In this document: piece by piece, positions 1 to 9,089 of the stretch
Position numbering within the stretch: position 1 is the first letter of the stretch
How the letters are laid out: each line of letters begins with the position of its first letter
Assembly (NCBI GenBank): GCA_024196135.1
Contig: JAMQCK010000646.1
Coordinates: forward strand, 1-18,381
DNA length: 18,381 bases
Source: Pleurotus ostreatus/Saccharomyces cerevisiae fusant
Taxonomy: Eukaryota > Opisthokonta
Reading direction: 5' to 3'
The notes under the pieces: generated by a model
Told to the model about the DNA's origin: nothing
Seen by the model: the letters and a program-made list of their open reading frames with translations, nothing else
The model's database searches: none
Program-made: the position numbers and the translations under genes

Positions 1-322
1 CGTTCGGGGGGTAGCTGCTCGCTCGGCCTTGGTAAGCGCTCGGTGGAGGGCAGCTGCTGTATAGTCTGGGGAACTGTGGGATGTACGGGCATGACAGGGG
101 ACTCGACGGACATTCGGCGGCGGGTTGCGCGTCGTCTGGGTCGGCGGCGGGGGCGAACGAGATGGCGGTCGAGAGCAAGGTGTCGTGATCCCGAGGGCGA
201 ATCGGTGCGTCCGCCCCCTCGAAGGCGGGGATAATCATAAACGGAGCGCTTTCCCACGCTGTTCGGCAAATCCTGGCGATCTGATTGGCGGAGGTCGGCC
301 ACGTGCCCCGGTTTCCTATTGC

Positions 323-352
323 GATAAGTGATACGATAGTGATAACCTGATA
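323..352 (+). promoter_or_regulatory. Cluster of five GATA motifs
   Basis: GATA cores start at 323, 330, 335, 341 and 349, all on the plus strand; four fit the HGATAR consensus of fungal GATA factors. Such sites are bound by nitrogen regulators (AreA/NIT2 type), siderophore repressors and White-Collar-type light regulators. No adjacent gene was identified, so the target is unknown. A second, looser group lies at 548-581. Confidence 0.4.
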
Positions 353-547
353 AGACGCGATCGCACCTGCGAATGCGCCGTGCCGAGAGCCATCGAGACG
401 CCGGCGCGCCGCGTTGCAGCAGTGACGTCCGGCCAGAAGACGCCCTCCGCGTCCTCGTTGCCACCCTGTGTCCACCGCCAGTCTTCCCTCCGCCCCCCGT
501 TGACATGAGACTTGTTCAGCGTCCAGCCAAGATGGCGTGGTCCGAGC

Positions 548-581
548 GATAAGATAGCCCGCGATTGCAGATAAGATTATC
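548..581. promoter_or_regulatory. Second GATA-motif group
   Basis: GATA cores start at 548, 553 and 570 on the plus strand, and TATC (GATA on the minus strand) lies at 578-581. The group is about 200 bases from the tighter one at 323-352. Binding by a fungal GATA factor is inferred from motif density alone. Confidence 0.3.
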
Positions 582-1346
582 ACTGCGCATCAGGATGGAA
601 TACGGCACCGAGCAAGGCAATATTTGCGCCTCTTCTCGGTCGGAATCCAGCTCCTCGAACGCGTGCGTGGAAGCGGCCAAGGCTGCAGTAAAAATGGGGA
701 CGAGCGCAGAGCATCGGGGAAAGGTGGAGGGCTTAAATCCGGATCGACCGCAGCTCCAGCCAATGCATTCTTGAAATTGCCGGGGCGCGGCATCCTCGCA
801 GTCGTATACGGTCTTCAATGCGCCCTCCGCGGACGTCACTCTGGAGGGGCCGATATAGCCTCGGAGGATACCAGTCTGAAGAACAGGAGGAGTTCAACAT
901 GCGTCGGCGATTGCCGATCCGGCTTCGACCGTGCAGGTACGGTCCGCGTTCCGACCTCGGACCTGACTTGTCCCCGACCGTCATTGTTCTCTTTCTGGCA
1001 GTCCCACTCGCACATCTCCACGCTACATACGTGTATTCCAGGCTATTCGTCTAGCCAGATTCTACAAACCCTCGTAATCCCTTCAACACCTCGACCTGCA
1101 CAACTAATAAACACTTCACGTTCTTTCTATCCGCTCCTCCGTGCTTCTGTCAGACTACCTGAGACGGAGACTGTCTGCCTGTGGAATACAGACAACTGAG
1201 ATGCATATCGCTCGGTACTCACAAAATACGCATACCTTGAACACCATGTGGGTTTATATCCGCAGGTTTATCGTCGGTCTTGCAATTGCCTTTTACAGGA
1301 GATATGCGTATAAGCTCTGACCAACCGGATACGGATAGGGAGTACG

Positions 1347-4300
1347 CTACTTGCCTGCTGTACGTCGCTCGAGATAAACGGCGTCAATAATCTTCGTCCA
1401 AAAGCTCCTCGCACGGCGAGCTTCAATAACCTCATCGTCGCAGCCTAATTTCTCGGTCGTCGTTGGTCGCGCCTCCTGCTCCGTGAGCACGCCTTCGCTT
1501 CTCGGACGACCTGTACCTTCTCCCTGCGTCGGCCCCTCGGAGCGGGTCACTTCTACGGTCTGGAGATCACATTCGCCGAGGGTATTTCCTGCTAGGTTAT
1601 GCGCCGCGTCAGCTTCTGGGCGACTACTGTACATATCACTAACCATCGTCACATTGCAAGTACCGACGAGCCAACCACCGTCGGGCCCTCGCCCAGAAGA
1701 TCAACCCGGTGGCTAATCTTGCACTGCACTTGGAGTGGCCATCGCCGTCACCATCCGGGCAAGCGGGTAAGTCATTCACGGACTTTACGCTCAGACGGTC
1801 CCAGACATGGTCGCCGGCGGTGCGCAGGTAGAAGAGTCGCAGTGCGGCAAAGTAGTCCTTGCTGGGAGGTGGTTGACGCTGGCAGCGCTCGAGTAGCTGC
1901 TGCACGTCATCGAGATTGGGGAGGGCGATCGCACGTTCCACGACTCTGCGTTCGCCCTCACGAACTCGGACAATAGCGCGCAGGTACATGGCGACAACCT
2001 CGTCGTAGGGAAGGGGACTCTCGACGCCCTCGGGCTGCCACTCTTGCTTGTACTCGTCCCGTATCTTGGCACTCATCTCGGTGATAGCGGGGACCTGATG
2101 TCGGGTCGGGTCGTCCTCCTGGATAGCTCGCATTACACCATGTTTATCGGATAGTTCTAGCACGCGAGCGAGAAATTCGGGATGCCCGATGACGGAGAAC
2201 TTCATGCCCAGTTCCAAGACCGTGTGCAAGGGCCGAAGCAATCTGTACAAGATATAACAAGCTGTCGACGGCATTAGGCTAATTCGATGTAGGAACCGTC
2301 CGCACTTACCAGCTGCGCGATGCGCTCCATCGCGGCGCAAAGCATTCTGAAGCGCCAGAAACGGTTCCAAGTCGTCTTCCAGCTGCGCCAGCTCGCGTTC
2401 GAGTAGGCTATCGTCGGGTATTCCGCCTCGTTCGACGTCGAGGTTGTTCCATCTCGTGGAGAGTTGACTGGAGTATACGGACATTGACCGATTGGCGCAG
2501 GTCATGCACTCGATGACGAGCCAGACCTCAACGTCGATGGATGCACGACACAGTTGGTCGACTGCGTGGGATAACACTCCAGCTAGAATATGCATTTCAA
2601 CAACGAAGGTTCAGACAGAGCGACAGCGAGCTCACCCCAATTCTTGGCATGGAAGGCACGGACGATGTACTTCGTCAGCAGGTCCCTGATGTTTTCGTGG
2701 TGAATGCAGGCCTCCTGGAGGGTAATCGCGCCCTCGCACATCTTGTAGCCACCGGAAGAGGTCCTGTCGCGACGCCGTGGAGGTGCAGAGGTGGAACATA
2801 TGTGAATGAGATGGAGTGCGGCGCGAAGCCAGTCCGACGGCGCGTCATCGACCAGTGAGGGTGGAAGAGTGCTATCAGAGGCCCGGAGCTCACCGTCGAT
2901 GGACGGGGTATACTCTGGAAGGAAGGTCGGCAGGAGCTTCTTGTCGTACGCGCTGATGAGTAGACCATGCCATACGGAGAGTACCAGCGTCGTGCTCGGG
3001 TTCAGAGTGATGTCCCTGAGCGGCGTAAACACAAGCTGATACGAGAGCGAGTTGGTATTGCTGCTATGCTCGAACCGCAGACAAAGGAATCGATCAATGA
3101 GGTGAGAATTCGCCGAGGATAATGGTCTCCCAGCGGTGCCACCGAGTCTGTCGAGTATGGCCGCCCAGTGCTGACCCCAGTCATCACACACAGCATTCAA
3201 GAGACTGCTGCTGTAGCCCGTCGGGGGCATATCCCAGGGTACCTTGACCAAGCACAGAACGCTGCGAATGAACTTCTCGCACTTCGCGAGCGACCGCTCA
3301 CCGAGCGCTTTCTCAGGGTGCCAATGCGACTGGGAGAGCCTTGCCAGCGCCACAGACACGAAGGATCGCCTTTCCGCTGCGCCCAGTACACTGGGTAGAG
3401 ATGATATGGCCGGCCATCCTGCGAGCGCTTCGATGGCGACATCGACTGCAGTAGGATTGGCGCAGTTCACGGCGAGCCAGACGATGCTATCCGACATGAC
3501 GTCGATGACTTTCTGGTCGAGGGTGCCGGAATGGTTGAGACCCGTCGCGGCCTCTTCCTCCTGCCCCGATACCCAGAATATGCAGAACTCGTAGACCTGC
3601 CTGAACCGTCGTCGCAAGGCGATTACCGCTCCGGCAGCCGACTGATAATCTACGGTATTCGCCAGCATCTCGACTTCGTCCCGTTCCTGATCGCCTTCGT
3701 GCCTCTTTCGATACTGGTTAATTTTGTGGATGGTGAGAAGAAAGCACCAGTGAGATATGGCGGAGATAATGTCTCGGGGAAGGTTGCGGATGGCACGGGT
3801 CACCGGCGTCTGATACGAGCACTTCCAGAACAGGACTGCGATAGTATGCGTCGCGAGATAGAAGAAGTAGGTCAGTCCGGTGACCACGAGCACGATTGTC
3901 GAGATCAGAGGGTGGAGAGCGCGGAGGAAGACGGCGAGTCCGGCGAAGAAAAGCGCCAAAGAAACGTGGAGAAGAAGAGGGACAAGACCAATGATAAACG
4001 AGACCTTCCACCGGAGCAAGGCCGTAAACCTGATGTGACGTACGAGGGCGCGCTTTCGAGGCGGACCCGCTGATGTCTTGACGTATTCCTGGCCAAAGAA
4101 AATCAATACGCATTTTGTGGCAACATAAGAGACGCACCTGAAGCCACTGCTTTACAAGCGCGGCTATAAGTACCGTCGCCAGGGACAGCGCCAGTGTAGT
4201 GAACCACAGAGCGTTCACCCATACATCGCTGGTCGTGTAAAACAGGGATTCTAGGCCAATTCCGGACGGCGCGACATCATCCGGTGACTTTGCGCGATGC

Positions 4301-4619
4301 AAGGCGACAAGCTCGAGGAGGAGTGAGGCGCTGACTCGACCGTAGTCCGGCTGCAGCGCTTGTGATGTCTGCACCACGAAGGTTGAGAGGACGGCCGAGA
4401 ATAACGCCGCCTGTGGATCTGATTAGACGGAAGCTCGATATAATGCTGCGACCGACAACTCACGAAGACTAAGTGGACGTCGAGCATATCTCTGAATTCC
4501 CTGATCATCTCGTCGTCGAACTGCCCGCTCTCCTCGAGGTACACTCGCCATACGCGCGCGTTCTCTCCCGCCCCCGCGCCGTAAGGATCCTCCTTGTAGA
4601 TATTGCGATAGTCACCCAT
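1347..4619 (-). CDS. DUF6535 domain-containing multi-pass membrane protein
   Basis: Six exons on the minus strand: 4619-4464, 4410-4138, 4088-2636, 2582-2310, 2261-1644 and 1588-1347. Introns are 48-55 nt with GT..AG ends, and the frame is kept throughout (1004 aa). Residues 1-140 match the DUF6535 pattern: a YRNIYKEDPYG start, NARVWRVY, then the FSAVLSTFVVQTSQ segment, and WVNALWFTTLALSLAT before KQWLQ. Hydrophobic segments lie near residues 53-69, 116-138, 174-198 and 204-228; the remaining roughly 770 residues are probably soluble and helical. DUF6535 proteins are a lineage-expanded Agaricomycete family of unknown function. The last exon is polar and Thr/Glu-rich; without the final intron the protein would end at 1639. 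The ATG at 4619 directly follows a good intron 3' end (branch-like CTGAG, then TTAG at 4622), so upstream exons are likely and this start may not be the true one. Confidence 0.88.
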
Positions 4620-4621
4620 GC

Positions 4622-5289
4622 CTAAGAGGAAAGCTCAGCATGCTTATTGTGCGGACAACTTATGTGTACTAGCCTTCGCCTCGACCGATTGACGAGTACT
4701 TTGGAATTCCGAAGTGCCTGTCTTCCTGAGGAGCACCATGATGGTTATGCCCACGACAATCGCATCGAGCGCATAGTGGCGGGTCGTCCAGTCCGCCAGA
4801 CACATCGGGAACAGCGCCATCCTTTTTCGCCTCTCCTTTAGCGGATGCGGCGGCGCCTATTTCGACGTGAACGACTTGAGCATCACGATCTGAGTCGTGC
4901 TTACCTTCTGCGGCCTCACATGTCGAGGGAGGCCAACTTGTTCCCTGCGAGCATAGCTGCTCTTGGGTGACCATGGTTGGAACAGAACTGATGCAGTTGG
5001 CCAGATAGGCGAGGTCGAAGAAAAGCGGCTGGGTCAACACGCGACTACGATCCACACCTAGCGGCATCTGCTCGTCAGATGGTACGGGGGATGTGCTCAC
5101 CCCATTTGGACAGAGATGCAGGGGAGGTCACACGCCTATTGAAGCGGCAGGCATTGTGTCAATAAACTCGGAATCCGCGACGCAAGGCCTGGTACCGCTT
5201 GGTAGAGTCGTAAACCTTGAATGTGCATCCTGTGACGCGCTTATCGCATCTTTAAGTTCAATGAGAGGGTCTCCACTTCTTCTTTTCAT
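4622..5289 (-). CDS. Possible 5' exons of the DUF6535 gene, or a small separate gene
   Basis: Minus-strand frames here look partly coding, but no single model satisfies me. An ATG at 5289 opens 52 codons to 5134. A 66-nt intron (5133-5068, donor GTGTGA, branch-like CTGAC, acceptor CAG) keeps the frame into 5067-4905, which ends at a strong GTAAGC donor in phase 1. That donor could join in phase to the acceptor at 4622, just before the DUF6535 start, but the intron would be 283 nt. Alternatively an ATG at 4820 with a good context (A at -3, G at +4) opens 50 codons with one hydrophobic segment (ALDAIVVGITIMVLL), which also join in phase across a 48-nt intron (4669-4622, weak GTACAC donor). Both the frame switch near 4820 and pseudogene decay remain possible. 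Confidence 0.3.
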
Positions 5290-5423
5290 TGCCAGCGCGG
5301 AGCCTACCCGCGCAGAGCTGATTGCGCGTTCTGTTATACACTTGGCAACCGCAGTGCGACGAGATAGAACCGCTCAGGTGGGCGCATAGATTAGCGATAC
5401 CTGGGACTTGGGGGGAGACCGCA

Positions 5424-5431
5424 TATATATA
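5424..5431 (-). promoter_or_regulatory. TATA-like element, minus-strand use likely
   Basis: An 8-bp alternating TA run lies about 135 bases upstream of the minus-strand ATG at 5289, a reasonable TATA distance for a fungal gene. It supports transcription of the 4622-5289 open frames and possibly the DUF6535 gene. The element is palindromic, so orientation rests only on the neighbouring ORF. Confidence 0.4.
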
Positions 5432-6372
5432 GAAACAGCACGCGAAAGGTTTACTGGAGGTGAGTGTATGGGGGTGAGGTACAATAGCAATGGACGGAAA
5501 TTGATTCGTTCTTAGTCACGTACCCAGTCACGCAGGTCCGGGAATATCCGAAGCAATCAACACTTGTCAACAATTCCGAAGCCGACATTCACTGCTTGTT
5601 CACTACGTCCTTGCTTTGCACTGAAGCCGCGGCCTCAATCATGGTAGACCACAGCAAATTATTGCGAGAATATTGATCTAGTACTATGATAATGCCTGCT
5701 CAGGCAGTCGCCACGTGTCGAGTAGCCATCGGCGAGTGTGCTAGAGAAACACGCGTCGAACAACTGTTTTCCTCATCTTCTTTGTCGACTATGACGCGTG
5801 GGAGCCGAAGAAAGAGAGACTTGAAGGCAGGTGGATAGATATACAACGCCGCCGCATCTGATAAGGCGCCGTATCATTGGTGAGTACACGCCTTTGTTGA
5901 ACGCATCGAAGAGATCAGCTCATCCGGGCTCTCAGTACAGAAATCACGGCACTTTTAAGCGTTCTCGCAGCCTTGAATGCGTATCTCACCTTCGCGGCGC
6001 TGTAGCTTGCAAGCCGACAGCGGAGCCTGGCATATAAACGCTCGCGGGCTACGAGAAGATATCGATCGCCCTCAAAGACTTAAGCGCCACTGAAAGCGTC
6101 TTTCACACCTGATGATGCTTTGACGCCACTTGCCACCGCCACTCGAGTCTCAAGGTCGCCGTCTCAAAGACGTGCCTGTGTGGCTGTCCGAAAGAACGCG
6201 TTTTTAAGGACGGCACTCTTCTTCAGATACGACCACTCATTATCGACGCTCGCTTCTCTCCGTCCGCCACTTCCTCGTCTGCTCCTTCCTTCCCATCTCG
6301 ATATCGTTGCGACGTCTGGTACGCTCGCGCACACAGTTCGCCACTCGGCATATCTGGCATAGGCTCTGCTCA
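5432..6372. other. Intergenic region upstream of the repeat-module zinc-finger gene
   Basis: I see no gene with a recognisable domain. The stretch has a CACGTG E-box at 5712-5717, a short inverted repeat (GCCTG, 2-nt gap, CAGGC) at 5694-5705, and TATAAA at 6033-6038 on the plus strand. The last 200 bases are pyrimidine-rich, as is common before fungal start sites. The 80-codon plus frame at 6120-6362 is Arg/Ser/Leu-rich and low in information, and it lies where the 5' leader of the gene at 6387 should be. Confidence 0.5.
6033..6038 (+). promoter_or_regulatory. Candidate TATA box (TATAAA)
   Basis: A consensus TATAAA lies about 350 bases upstream of the ATG at 6387. If used, transcription would begin near 6065 and give a 5' leader of about 320 nt, enough to include the tiny upstream ORF at 6373. 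No experimental support can be seen from the sequence. Confidence 0.35.
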
Positions 6373-6387
6373 ATGTGCGTGAAGTGA
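6373..6387 (+). other. Four-codon upstream ORF overlapping the next ATG (TGATG)
   Basis: ATG at 6373 opens four codons (MCVK) closed by TGA at 6385-6387, whose last base is the A of the in-frame ATG at 6387. Such stop/start overlaps can permit reinitiation, but very short uORFs are common by chance. It matters only if the transcript starts upstream of 6373 and translation does not instead begin at the in-frame ATG at 6438. Confidence 0.35.
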
Positions 6388-9089
6388 TGCAACTCCCGGA
6401 AACTACGCTGACTCGACGAGAAACGCAGCTCGTCAGGATGACTTCTTCTTCCAACTTTTGGTCGAGACAGCTTGATATAGACCTGTATCTCGCGTCGAAT
6501 CCCGCCACTGAATGGCAGGACCATTATGGGAGCGGAAGAGCTAACACCCAGAACCATCCTCCGACTCATGCTACGCACACCACGAGTACCCAACACTCTG
6601 TTGCGCCAGCTCAATCTGCCGCAGGCGGCAGTGCCGACGCCGGCGTCGACTACTCCGATCTCAGCTGGGTCAACCCCTTTGTCTTTGGGCAGCCAGTCGA
6701 AGCCGGAGTCAAAGAGAGTGCACACGCGCCTGAGCACTCGCACGCGGCTTCTCATCCAACGATGCGCAACTCTCCCTCGACCTCGCGCCAGCCGCCCGCT
6801 ACGTTTGGCCAATCCGTCAACCACGCGACACTTTCTCACTCGAGCGCGCCGACGCTATTACAGTCCTTCGCTGCGCCGTCTCAGGCCGATCACGCTCCTC
6901 CTCCCGAATTCCTCTCCGAAATCGGACCCCCGATGACGGAGGAGGAAACCGACGCTCTCTTTAAGTCGTTTTCTGCAGTCTGGCCTGCGCCCGAGGTTAA
7001 TCCTCCAGCTCCAGTCAATCAAAAGACTGGGTACACGACCCCCGCTCCCCAGGCGCCGTACCAACTGACCGCCTACGCTCAACAGTGAGTCTAGTTATCG
7101 GCCTGCGTCTCATTCTTTTCTGACGCTTTCCAGGGGCATGTGCGCCAGCCAGCCGAGCTCCGCGCCTAGCGCGAATGTGACAGCGCAGGAAATCTACGCC
7201 CAAAAGTAAGCATGATCTTCATGCGTACACCCATTATCGCTGACCACCGACCGCCAGAACCTCCGCGTCCGCCTACCCGCCGCGCACCTTCGAGGAACCC
7301 CGACAACATCGCGTCGGCCCGCTCACCGACGCCAGCAATACGGTGTCCAACCCTGCGCAGAAGGTGTTTGGTTGGCCGCCTCAGGCTGATAGTTCGACCC
7401 CGGCGGACCAGAACGCTGGGTTCACTACTCCCTCCTCCGATATGGTGTACGGCCAAGATGCACACGCCCAACAGTGAGCTCTGTTGGTGGAGTATCGCTT
7501 TCTCAGTCTAACTGTCAGTCATAGGGGACCATTTGCGACTGCACAGCCAGATAACTCGAAGGCGAACGCGCAGGTGTTCAACGCTCAGCAGTAAGCAGCA
7601 ATACCCTATAGCATGCTCGAGTCATCGCTGACCATAGGTTTCCAGAGCCTCCGCGTCCGCCTACCAACAGCGAACCTTTGTGGAACCCAGGCCGCATCAT
7701 GTCCCGCTCACCGACGTCCACAATGCTGCGTCGACTCTTGCGCCGACAGTCTTCGATTGGTCATCTTTCGCTCCTGCCGTTCTGCCAGCTCAGGTCGACG
7801 AGGTTTTGCGTCACAAGACGCAGGTGCCGGCGATGCGCCAGTCTGCCGCACGACCCTTACCCACAGACGTCGGCAATGGCATTGGTCGAAACGCGACTAT
7901 CTCCCGGTCGACGCCTGCGCTCCCTCGCTCGCTCACTTTCCCACCGCCTTCGACTGGTGGACTCGGCTCCACTTCGACTAACGGAATCGCTTCCATCTCG
8001 ACCGGCGGACTAGCACACAACGTCTCGACTACTCTACCTGCAAGCGGCCTGGAAGCGATAGACGAGACTCCGGAAATCGTCGCTCGCGCTACGAAGCGCA
8101 AGGCAGACTCCCGTCAGGAGGGACGCGGCGCTGTGAAGCAAGTGCGATTTCGGAGCCCCGATCGCGACGAGCAACCGAAGCCGGAGAACGTAAGAGCGCC
8201 CGAGGCGGCGGTGGCACCGCAGGGGACCAGGTCGCGCAACGTCAGCACCCATACCGAGAACCGTTCGACTTCCCGTATGACTCCGCTGCCCGGTCCCCTC
8301 ACGACTTCGTCGACTGCCAGGACGGCTCCCCACTGGACCGATAGCGCCCGAAGGGACGGAGCTTGGATCATCCACCTGCCTCGCGGTATGGTCTTTGCAT
8401 CCTACCCAACCCATCCCTCAGACTTGTACCTCATTCCCGCGTCGGACGCGCGCCAGCTGGGCTGCAAGATCTTGCAGCTAGGGCAAGTCCTTACGGCGCC
8501 TCAGATGGACTTGCCGCACCCGGTCGAGCTCCCGGAGCGCAGAGGCGCGGACGAGGCGCGCTCCAAGCCGGTGGCAGAGGGGCACACCAAGCCTGCGGCT
8601 GTCGCGCCTACTTCGACGACGGCCGGGGTCTCTGAAGCAGCTTCGGCGATACGACCTGCGCGACAACGCTCCGCTTCCCTCTCGTCTCTCAGCAGCCTCT
8701 CGTCGGACGAGGACTCTGCGACCGCGCGCCCCTCTGGGGGCCCAGACAAGGAGCACCGCTACTGCCCGTGGCAAACCTCCCCCGGCGAGCGCTGCGGCTA
8801 CGACTATTGGACAGACAGCAGCCTCGCTCAGGATCTCAGCTTCCGCGCCGCGCTGACCCGCCACACATACCCCCATCGGAGTGCCGCGCTTGGTGAGGCT
8901 TGTCCGGAGTATCTGAAGCTGAAGGGCCCTAGGGCGATCGACCTCCGCCATGTGAAGGTGCGGTGCGGGATGTGGGAGGACGGGGCGCCTGCCGCGTGCG
9001 GGGCGTCTGTGTGCTACGGTGACCTGATTGACCATATTATCGATGTGCATTACAATGCGGGTCAAGCGGTGCAGCGAAGGGTAGTATAA
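6387..9089 (+). CDS. Disordered protein with internally duplicated exons and a C-terminal Cys/His (C2H2-like) region
   Basis: Five exons: 6387-7084, 7134-7205, 7258-7473, 7525-7590 and 7646-9089, giving 831 aa (814 aa if the in-frame ATG at 6438 is used). All four introns are phase 2 and 49-55 nt long. Most of the chain is Pro/Ser/Thr/Gln/Ala-rich and predicted disordered; a Ser-rich SLSSLSSLSSDEDS stretch precedes the C-terminus. From residue 724, CPW with a second Cys ten residues on (CGYDYW), then RHTYPHR, forms one Cys/His cluster; a second (RCGMWEDG..ACG..C followed by LIDHIIDVHY) resembles a C2H2 finger. This suggests a nuclear, possibly DNA-binding protein, but no named family was recognised. 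Exons 2 and 3 are repeated as exon 4 and the start of exon 5. The ORF on the opposite strand at 8478-9311 is a shadow. Confidence 0.85.
7134..7524 (+). repeat. Tandem exon-module repeat, copy 1
   Basis: This copy holds exon 2 (72 nt), a 52-nt intron, exon 3 (216 nt) and the next 51-nt intron. The exon 3 start shares an identical 18-mer (7260-7277) with copy 2 at an offset of 388. The intron branch region ATCGCTGACCA (7236-7246) recurs at 7624-7634 at the same offset, and CCCGCTCACCGACG (7318-7331) recurs at 7703-7716 at offset 385, one codon shorter. Exon 2 and exon 4 proteins share a G..A..QP..S..AN..AQ..(I/F).AQ pattern. Confidence 0.8.
7525..7750 (+). repeat. Tandem exon-module repeat, copy 2
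   Basis: This copy comprises exon 4 (66 nt), a 55-nt intron starting GTAAGCA like the matching intron of copy 1, and the start of exon 5. Exon 5 opens with ASASAYQQRTFVEP against TSASAYPPRTFEEP in exon 3, followed by LTDVHNA against LTDASNT. The right-hand limit is approximate because similarity fades after about 7720. Confidence 0.75.

Larger units (their letters stand above)
1..1346. other. Intergenic region without a supportable gene
   Basis: Open frames of 60-190 codons exist on both strands, but the longest ones begin at GTG or TTG rather than ATG, overlap each other and show no recognisable domain. The best ATG-started frame is a 59-codon plus-strand ORF at 595-774 with a Ser-rich start; it resembles nothing I know. 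The left 600 bases hold two GATA-motif clusters, listed separately. From about 980 to 1200 the plus strand is pyrimidine-rich. This stretch probably contains the 3' flank of the minus-strand gene ending at 1347 and perhaps a promoter for a gene outside the window. I see no tRNA, transposon end or long repeat. Confidence 0.5.

Noticed and set aside
516..839. 107-codon minus-strand ORF
   Set aside because: It begins at GTG, overlaps several equally open frames and shows no family pattern.
624..1199. 191-codon plus-strand ORF
   Set aside because: It begins at TTG, not ATG, is low in coding character and ends in a pyrimidine-rich stretch; no domain was recognised.
5694..5705. Short inverted repeat as a terminator or hairpin RNA
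   Set aside because: Five-base arms with a two-base loop are too short to mean anything in a nuclear genome.
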